NCBI GenBank assembly: GCA_001929475.1
Contig: LXFE01000247.1
Coordinates: 1 to 27,614, forward strand
DNA: 27,614 bases
Reading direction: 5' to 3'
From: Neolecta irregularis DAH-3
Taxonomy: Eukaryota > Ascomycota > Neolectomycetes > Neolectales > Neolectaceae
This document shows positions 21,260-27,614 of the stretch, piece after piece. Within the stretch, counting starts at the first letter, position 1; each line of letters begins with the position of its first letter. The translations under genes were made by a program, and so were the position numbers. The notes under the pieces are model-generated. The model was not told the DNA's origin and did not search any database. It saw only the letters and a program-made list of their open reading frames with translations.

Positions 21260-24200
21260 CTACATAAATGCATTCTTCAATCCACCGAGTAAAGCTCTCT
21301 TTTGCACGGTTTTTTTCTGATCATTGGCAAATTCAGTGACGTCTTTCAACCATTGTCCACTAGCATTTTGCAGTTCACAGAATTTATCTTCCACCCCGCG
21401 GAGTTTATCACCTCGTTCAGATAATTGTCGAGTCATATCACCAAAGACGCCCCAGGATACTCCTCGGGATGGAGATTTGGGCGAGCCTCGTTCTTCGGCT
21501 CGTGATTCGGCATGTTTTTCGAGAGACTGCTTTGAGGGAGGACGGTCGGGACCAGCGATTAAGAGGTCAAGATCAGCGGCCGATATGTAAGTAGAACCAC
21601 CCCCAATCCATTGCCAGGTACTGATGGTTGGTCGGGATGGACAATTCGGTTTGAGCGGATCGAATAATGTGTCATTGGCGTGAGAACTAGATATCAACAC
21701 TTGCAAGCAAGTAGGCGAAACCCGATTCCCCCCCAAATAGAGTAGACGGACAATTCAGTCTCGTAATTAACGATAAAGACATCACCATCAGAGCTTATTA
21801 CAGATCGTCTCAACCTATCCATGAGTAACCATATTGTTGCAGTTACGTACAATCGCTCATTAATAGCAGGTCCAGGGACCTGGAAAACCTTAATCGGGGT
21901 TTCGAGTCCAATGAGGGGGTACAAGTGAATACTTCCGTTGTTCATCAAACACGATAATACCCTGCCGTCGTCCAAAAAAAAGATATTCGCCCGAAGACAC
22001 AAGAGATTTTCACTAAACTTGAAACTCTCAATCTTTGACGTCACGCCTCGGAGAACACGGACTGATTTCTCGGTAATAACATACACCATACCCGCCTCAC
22101 AAACCCCATTGAGCAGCTCCGCGAAATTTGCGGGCGTGGCAATCGCATTTCCCCCTTCTACGGTAACGGGGATAATAGTATGCACAGGACTTGACAAAGC
22201 CTCCGTCGAGCTTTTAAAATGCGCTCGATGAAGGCCTTGGCTATCGGGAAACAGCGCATGACAAATAACCCGGCCCCTCGACGTTCCCGTCAACAAACAA
22301 AGACATTTTTCTCCATCTTCTAATGCAAAAACTGCAAATTCAAGGGCAGTGACGCTTTCGATATCGGTGTCGTCGGTATTCTTTGCAGATTCATTGTTTT
22401 TCCCGCGGATATGGCCCAAGTTTCCCAGAAACGAGATATCGGCCGTGCGCATATCGACGAGTGCAAGAACTCCTGACTCATAACCGATCGCTATCCTAGA
22501 TTGTAAAAAAAAAGTGAAAAGGAGGATTAAAGTACAAGCCGATTTGACTGACTCTGAGGCTAGAGATTTCTGTGCGATCTGCATCGACGCGGATGATTGG
22601 GATGAATCCATGTGGGGTCTTTACATCAGACAACATGCGAACCAGTGACGGGGAAACCGATTTTCTTGAATTACGACTCTGGGTACGGACGTGAGTGGGT
22701 AATTGTGAAGGCGACTCTGGACTATCATTTTCAGTTGCTTCTTCAAGTGTCATGCGATCGAAAGAACCTTGTTCATTCACGGGTGAAGTATGCGATTTGG
22801 GCACATTGACGCCCAATTTGAATACAGAGACTTGACCAGTATCGAATCCAATAGCAAATTCATACCCGGCGAAATCAATTTTGACGACCCTGGGATTCCG
22901 CTCGAATTGATCGAGATATAGAGTCGGACCGTGAACCAGGACACCCTTTGAAATATCCCAGAAGCGAAGGGTATGGTCGGTGTGGGCGGTGACGACTACC
23001 TGTCTCATATCAAAACGGCGAGTCGTTCGTTTCCCGGGGGTTCCACCGTGTAGAAAGGTTATTGTTGAGCAGAATTCAAAGAGGACGCGCCAGATGTCAT
23101 AGTTCATGTGTAGCATGGTGATAAAGTAAAACGTTGGCGAGATCCACTGAAGAGCGGCAGGTGGCGGGTCAACATTGGTTTCAATGGGCAATGAGGCGAT
23201 TTCGCAGTTGGATAGCATGCACAGGGCTGTAGATGGATTGTGGCACTTTGAGTAGTGAGGAGAAGTAGTCGGGATGCAGCAAAAGTCGATGACGGAAGCT
23301 GCAGCGGCAAGCAGCTGGAAGCGTTTGGGGAACAAATAAAAGTCGCGAATTGTGTTTGCAGACGCAGTAAGGGAGGAGGGCATAGGACCATAGTCGATGA
23401 GATGGAGACCCTTCATTGAGGTTTCCGGGTTGGCACCGCCGGCAACGAGAATAAAGGTGTCATTGGGGTCTTCTCTGCAAGCCCATGTGATTCTGAAGAT
23501 GGGTTCTCTGTGGACAAAGGGGTCTTCCGTGGACTGGGAAGGGTCTTTGAGATAGCGGCTACAGATGGGTCGTTCACTCTTGATATCGTAAAAGACGAGG
23601 GATCCATCATCGCAAGCGACGCAAAAGTGTGTGCTTGCGGGATGAGCAGATAAAAAGAGGGACAACTACCCGTTTGGATTCCAGGTAAGCTGTGTCAGGC
23701 CGGCGTTTGCAGGCATGTCGTAGAATCTGACGGCCTTGTCCTCCTTGAAGGAGTAGAGCACAGCGCCTTCTATTCCGTAGCCGAGGAGGAGAAAGCTAAG
23801 GTCTTTCGGATTGAGAGCTATTGACAGCAAGGGCGGGATCTTTTTGGAGATGCGCTGGCGGGCGGGATCGCGGTAGAGATTTGGGATGTGCAAAGGGGCA
23901 AGACAGTCACGGTCAATGTCCCACACGTCGACTGAACCGTCCTGGTAGGCAATAAAGAGCCAATCGAGCGCAGGATCGCTGTGGATGCAGGTGACGGGGC
24001 CGCGAACAGAGTGGATGAGGATGCGAGTGAGGGATTCGAGACTGAACACGGAGAGGTCACCGCGGGCATCAATGACAATGGCCTTGTCGCTGTGCAACAA
24101 GACATGTTTACAAGGCGCAGAATTGTCCAGCTGCAGGATTGTGTGAATAGAATCGCAGCCAAAAATGTGCAGAGTTCCTGCGTATGTACCAACGGCGAGC

Positions 24201-24358
24201 AGGCCTTGTGCCCAGTGGAAAGACGCGCAGGCAGCAGAATGCAGGCCAAAACGTACAGTGGGATTGAAGTGAAGGGTGTCTGGCGGAGGAAGCTGGGCAA
24301 GTGACGGATGTGCGGTGGTGAGGAGCGAGTGCTTGACGCGGGACACAAAAGATGTCAT
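21260..24358 (-). CDS. SRO7: Lgl/tomosyn/Sro7-family WD40 exocytosis protein
   Basis: Family members carry twin beta-propellers, bind the plasma-membrane t-SNARE Sec9 and the Rab Sec4, and regulate polarised exocytosis. Exons in transcript order: 24358-23670, 23633-22536, 22495-21851, 21814-21722, 21686-21260; introns 36, 40, 36 and 35 nt; 983 aa (yeast Sro7 is about 1030). Recognisable parts: QGLLAVGTYAGTLHIFG near the start, DWLFIAYQDGSVDVWDID, THFCVACDDGSLVFYDI, VVTAHTDHTLRFWDISKG, LIAIGYESGVLALVDMR, and TISTWQWIGGGSTYIS late in the second propeller. From about residue 926 (MTRQLSERGDKL) the tail resembles an R-SNARE helix, as in tomosyn. Intron 21815-21850 is open in frame and is called from its splice signals. 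Whether it is closer to Sro7 or tomosyn needs a tree. Confidence 0.9.
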
Positions 24359-24439
24359 GGTGGTGAGTTTTCAGGGTGAGGTGGACTATGTCCGTGCGAG
24401 CGGTGGGATGACGAGTACCGACTTGCTTGAGCTGCCAAC

Positions 24440-24735
24440 TTACTGGTAGTGAATGTCTGCTACGATACTGACTCTGGTGAATGTTGCTGTAATAAACCTC
24501 TGCCAATTAACTGGTGAAGTCTGATTTTAATTGACTGTGGGTGTCTTTTTTCAAACAATCGACTGGCGGTGAGTGTCTGCTGCTAATTGGCTGCCGTATA
24601 TCTCCTCTATGATGCCTGGCGGTGAATGGGCTGTTGGTGGGTGTCTGCTTCTAGACCGACTAGCGGTGGGCGTCTGCTGATAATTGACTGGCGATGGGTG
24701 TCTGCTGATATTGACTGGCGGTGAATGTGTCCTTG
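24440..24735. repeat. degenerate ~27-nt repeat tract
   Basis: The motif gactggcggtgrgtgtctgc, followed by tgataatt, recurs with changes. The clearest copies are at 24561-24590, 24657-24684, 24685-24711 and 24712-24735, the last three directly adjacent. Weaker copies occur near 24441, 24533 and 24614. Spacing varies, so this looks like a decayed minisatellite. Confidence 0.8.
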
Positions 24736-24939
24736 TCTTCCTGACGGTGTTGTGCTCGGATATGCTGCCAGTTCTGGCGGTCAGTCCTGACTGTATGCTG
24801 CCAACCTGCTTTCCCGAAACGTGCTGCTCCGACTGTGCTACTGTTATGCTTATGTGCTGACTAGGGCTGCTGACTCTTGCGGTGGATGTCACTAGCTGCA
24901 GTATGGTTGCGGCAAACCGGCCAGGAGCAAATCGGAGAA

Positions 24940-24952
24940 AACCGGACCGGTT
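24940..24952. promoter_or_regulatory. 13-bp palindrome with CGG-N-CCG core
   Basis: AACCGGACCGGTT has two perfect 6-bp arms around one central base. Inverted CGG/CCG triplets are the classic site of fungal Zn2Cys6 dimers. It lies about 80 bp upstream of the arrestin start, next to a TATA-like run. Use as an operator is inference. Confidence 0.4.
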
Positions 24953-24997
24953 CCGTTAACACCGTGTGGATTGCTAAGCTATACAAATAAGTACGTG

Positions 24998-25006
24998 TAT
25001 ATATAT
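24998..25006 (+). promoter_or_regulatory. TATA-like element of arrestin gene
   Basis: tatatatat, 25-33 bp upstream of ATG 25031 and about 94 bp upstream of the next in-frame ATG at 25100. If it is a true TATA box, transcription might start near or after 25031, which would favour 25100 as the start codon. Confidence 0.4.
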
Positions 25007-25030
25007 CTTCTATGTGCCGATATACAGGCT

Positions 25031-26594
25031 ATGAGTAGAATAGAGTGTAGCCACCCCCGCCCTATTCGGCCACTTGTTTCATCACGACTTCTGTCTCGGA
25101 TGTCTTTACCGCTCCACCATTCCACCACAACGGCGTCTCACAATACCACCAGTGTGTGCATTGTGCTTGCAGAGCCTGTGCTCTTTCTTGCAGGCATGAC
25201 TGCCGCAGAATACTGCGATCGCGGACCGGTTATGCTGCGTGGTCGATTGATTTTCACACTGCGCAAGGCAGCAAAAATCCGTTCTGTGACTCTTTCTTTC
25301 CGCGGCCGCTCGAGTACGGTATGGCTCGAAGGTGTACCTCCAAACAAGACGGCATACTCAGAGACGCTCAAGCTGGTTTCGCATTTGTGGACGTTTTTTG
25401 ATGCGCGCAACCCGGTGCCGGACTCGCAACAATCACCTCTGCTCGATCCCAATGCATCTGCTCATCTTCGCGGCTTTCGTCTATTTCCGCCGGGTATTTA
25501 CGCATATCCGTTCGAGCTGCCGCTGCCAACAGCACTACCCGAGACAATTGAATGTGCCCGGGGCCATGTTCGCTATTCGCTCGAGGCTATTGTGGAGCGT
25601 CCTGGTGCATTTCGCAGCAATTTGACTGCGCACACAGACGTTCTCCTCATTCGAAATCCCATCGAAGGTAATCTCGAGTCTTCCGAGCCCATCGCCGTCT
25701 CGCGCAACTGGTGCCTGACCCTCTTACTGTCCGTGGTTTGACTCTGCAAGGGACGATCAGCTGTATTACGACATAGCAATCTCGGGCAAGGCATTTCCCA
25801 TAGGCGCACTCATCCCGATCGCCATCAAACTGACTCCTCTTGCTAAAGTCCATGTCCATAAGATAAAGGTCGTTATTACCGAAGTAATCGATTACTACTG
25901 CCGCAACGGCACCATCCACCGCGCCGAGCCGCCCGTTTCTCTCACCCTCTATGAACAGTCTTCTCCGTCTTCGAGCAGCAATTTGTTGCATCATATCGAC
26001 TCGTGGAATGCCGGCAGCACTGAATTTGAGTGGCAAGTACCGCTACCGGCCTGTGTGGACAAATCGCACCCGCTGCACTGCGATACCACCTACCGCAACA
26101 TCAAAGTCCACCATACCATCAGAATCATCCTCCGCCTGAGCAGAACCCATGAGCTCGACTCATCCAAAAGAAGACACTTCGAAATATCTGTTGATTCGCC
26201 TGTGCATCTCTTGTCCTGCCGCTGCACGCCCGTCAACACAGATCCGCCAGCCTACAACAAGCAGCACATATCCGCCAAAGACACAGTCCCGCCTTGTCCA
26301 TGCCAAAACTCGATTCCTCCTTGCAAATTAGAGTATCGACCCATGCATCTGCTCCGCCAACCATCAAATGCTCCACCAGCTTTTGACGCAGACACTACTC
26401 CGCCGGAACTCACTCCTCCCCCGGGATACGACACAATCGCCTCAGATTCCCAGCAACTGGGCTCCTTTGAGGTAGAACGCGCAGACGATGACGGAGATCT
26501 CGGAAGACGGCATTCCTACCTCCGTTACCGCTCGGAACGAGGCGGAAGTCTCGACATGTCCAGATTGTACCCTTCTGCCCATTCTCTCGTTTAA
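25031..26594 (+). CDS. alpha-arrestin with PY motifs (ART-type Rsp5 adaptor)
   Basis: Arrestin-related trafficking adaptors bind plasma-membrane transporters and recruit the ubiquitin ligase Rsp5 for their endocytosis. Exons 25031-25710 and 25751-26594 with a 40-nt intron; 507 aa from ATG 25031, or 484 aa from ATG 25100. The arrestin N domain has VLAEPVLFLAG, MLRGRLIFTLRKAAKI, VTLSFRGRSSTVW, PPGIYAYPFELPLP and RYSLEAIVERPGAF. The C domain follows the splice join at SRNWDDQLYYDIAISGKAFPIG and holds IPIAIKLTPLAKV and KVVITEVIDYY. The C-terminal tail carries two PY motifs, PPAY (392-395, bases 26244-26255) and PPGY (450-453, bases 26418-26429), the expected docking sites for Rsp5 WW domains. Closest in style to Rod1/Art4-like proteins, but the exact subgroup is not resolved. 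Codon use is visibly richer in G/C than in most of the window. Confidence 0.9.
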
Positions 26595-27614
26595 CACTCT
26601 AGATGGAACGCAGATCTGTTTGCCTCTATGCATAGGCGTACTATAAACCATGGACATTCTTAATTTATGCTCTTAATCACCGGACGTGGGAACAGGAGTT
26701 TGGACAATTATCCGTATATTTGCATTCAGGTGTCTATTTTGCATGGCGAATTTGGGAAATTAGGCTGTTGAGAACGTAAGGAATTGTCGGGGTTGACCCA
26801 GTTTTAAATAGCGGCTTGAATATCTGTAACGAAATCAAAACGTATTGTGTGATTAATTTTAAACCTTTGTGCTAAAAAGACTGAGCGCGTGTGGTACGAA
26901 AACGACATAATAATCTTTTGGAGGATATTTTAAAGGGATCTCTGGTTTGACTTTTCCTTAGGTCAGTGTCTAGAGTTCTATAACCGACACGGCTATTTCT
27001 GTTTCCTATAAGTAGACCTGAAGGTGCTTGCTTGTTGGACCGGTGAATAATACTCTATTCATCCAGCAAGGGGATCTAATGGTCGTTCTTCTCGGTTTTA
27101 TTCAAGACTTCCAAGTCTGCAAAGCTCTACAACTTCAGCCTGCGTGTTACACGCGTTTTGCAGCCACTCTTTAGCCCGGATTTCATGAAATTTGGATTTG
27201 ACCCGTTTTCGAAAATAAAATTTCACAATTGCTTGTGCTGGCACAATAAAACCTGGACGTTTATCACAGACATAAATACGTCCAACTTTATATTAGAATT
27301 CATTCTTTGCGAACTACAACGCGCAATCGTTTCATGGATGTTTGAACTAGTAATGTCGTTTTTTTTTCCAAGCATGCGTGCGCGGCCAAACTTCACCTCT
27401 ACGTATTGCCCACACTCCAATGTATGTCATTCTTTCAGACACCCTTTCTGCGGGCTTTTCATCACACGTGGAATCGTCCCATTTTAAAGATCCCTTTGAA
27501 AGATATTGGAAAGTCATCATTGAGGGGTTTTTTGACAATTATCTTCGTTGCTGACCTGACCCACAGAGTACGCTAAAAATTTAACCAAAAAGAAACCAAA
27601 GAAACTAAAGAAAC
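26595..27614. other. 1-kb right-end region without recognisable gene
   Basis: No open frame here shows family motifs. The longest plus frame (27158-27487) and two overlapping minus frames (27223-27538) have unconvincing composition. I see an imperfect 22-bp inverted repeat (26923-26943 and 27487-27508), a small hairpin (27254-27284) and a purine-rich end (27580-27614). No tRNA could be folded by eye. It may be the 3' UTR of the arrestin plus the edge of a gene or element beyond the window. Confidence 0.5.
27254..27284. other. small imperfect hairpin
   Basis: tggacgtttat pairs with ataaatacgtcca across a 7-nt loop, with a 2-nt bulge. Short and AT-rich; may be chance. Confidence 0.35.

Larger units (their letters stand above)
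24359..25030. other. 672-bp divergent spacer, Sro7-like/arrestin
   Basis: The largest spacer flanked by two genes here. It holds a degenerate repeat tract (24440-24735), a 13-bp palindrome (24940-24952) and a TATA-like run (24998-25006). A minus-strand open frame at 24551-24892 is translated repeat and I do not call it a gene. A possible 37-nt GT-AG intron in the 5' UTR (24991-25027) lies just before the arrestin Met. Confidence 0.6.

Noticed and set aside
24551..24892. Minus-strand 113-residue open frame rich in Ser/Pro/Thr
   Set aside because: Most of it is the translated degenerate repeat tract, it matches no family I know, and it lies upstream of a Sro7-like gene that already has a good N-terminus.
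27158..27487. Plus-strand 109-residue open frame at the right end
   Set aside because: No recognisable motif, rich in Phe/Cys/His, and overlapped by equally unconvincing frames on the other strand.
27223..27538. Two overlapping minus-strand open frames that could be exons of a gene entering from the right
   Set aside because: I could not join them with a plausible short intron and found no family motif; sequence beyond the window is needed.

Overview
The window is nuclear DNA from a fungus. It holds eleven protein-coding genes, all of families expected in fungi: a type I metacaspase, an alpha-arrestin with PY motifs, a Sro7-type WD40 protein, a GGA adaptor, and a Sec7-PH ARF-GEF of the fungal Syt1 type. 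Ten genes are complete; the metacaspase runs off the left edge. By hand I placed 62 spliceosomal introns. All are 31-44 nt (mean about 37.6), start with GT and end with AG, and many have a CTAAC/CTGAC/CTAAT-like branch point close to the acceptor. The short introns and crowded genes suggest a compact, early-diverging lineage, either basal Ascomycota (Taphrinomycotina-like) or an early fungal branch. I cannot name the species.

Layout: metacaspase (+, 1-1492); DNA polymerase epsilon catalytic subunit POL2 (-, 1637-8702); COX20 (+, 8851-9304); Sec7-PH ARF-GEF (-, 9419-12694); UNC50/GMH1 (+, 12879-13842); TSR4/PDCD2-like (+, 13952-14992); mitochondrial IF2 (-, 15060-18136); GGA (-, 18240-20265); TSR3 (+, 20341-21232); Sro7/tomosyn-like (-, 21260-24358); alpha-arrestin (+, 25031-26594). 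Genes sit 27-184 bp apart except around the arrestin: a 672-bp divergent spacer before it contains degenerate repeats, and about 1 kb after it has no recognisable gene.

The genes do not form a pathway cluster, but several touch common processes. COX20 and mIF2 serve mitochondria. TSR3 and TSR4 act in 40S subunit production. The ARF-GEF, UNC50, GGA, Sro7-like protein and arrestin all act in Golgi, endosome or plasma-membrane trafficking; GGA is a classic effector of ARF-GTP, which the GEF would produce. Fungal gene order is usually not operonic, so I read this as housekeeping neighbours and not as a functional island.

I found no new enzymatic system. The most unusual material is in gene structure: the uniformly tiny introns, a predicted 4-nt micro-exon in UNC50, five stop-free introns whose length is a multiple of three, very short shared promoters, tandem repeats inside genes, and a degenerate repeat tract plus a CGG-N-CCG palindrome upstream of the arrestin.
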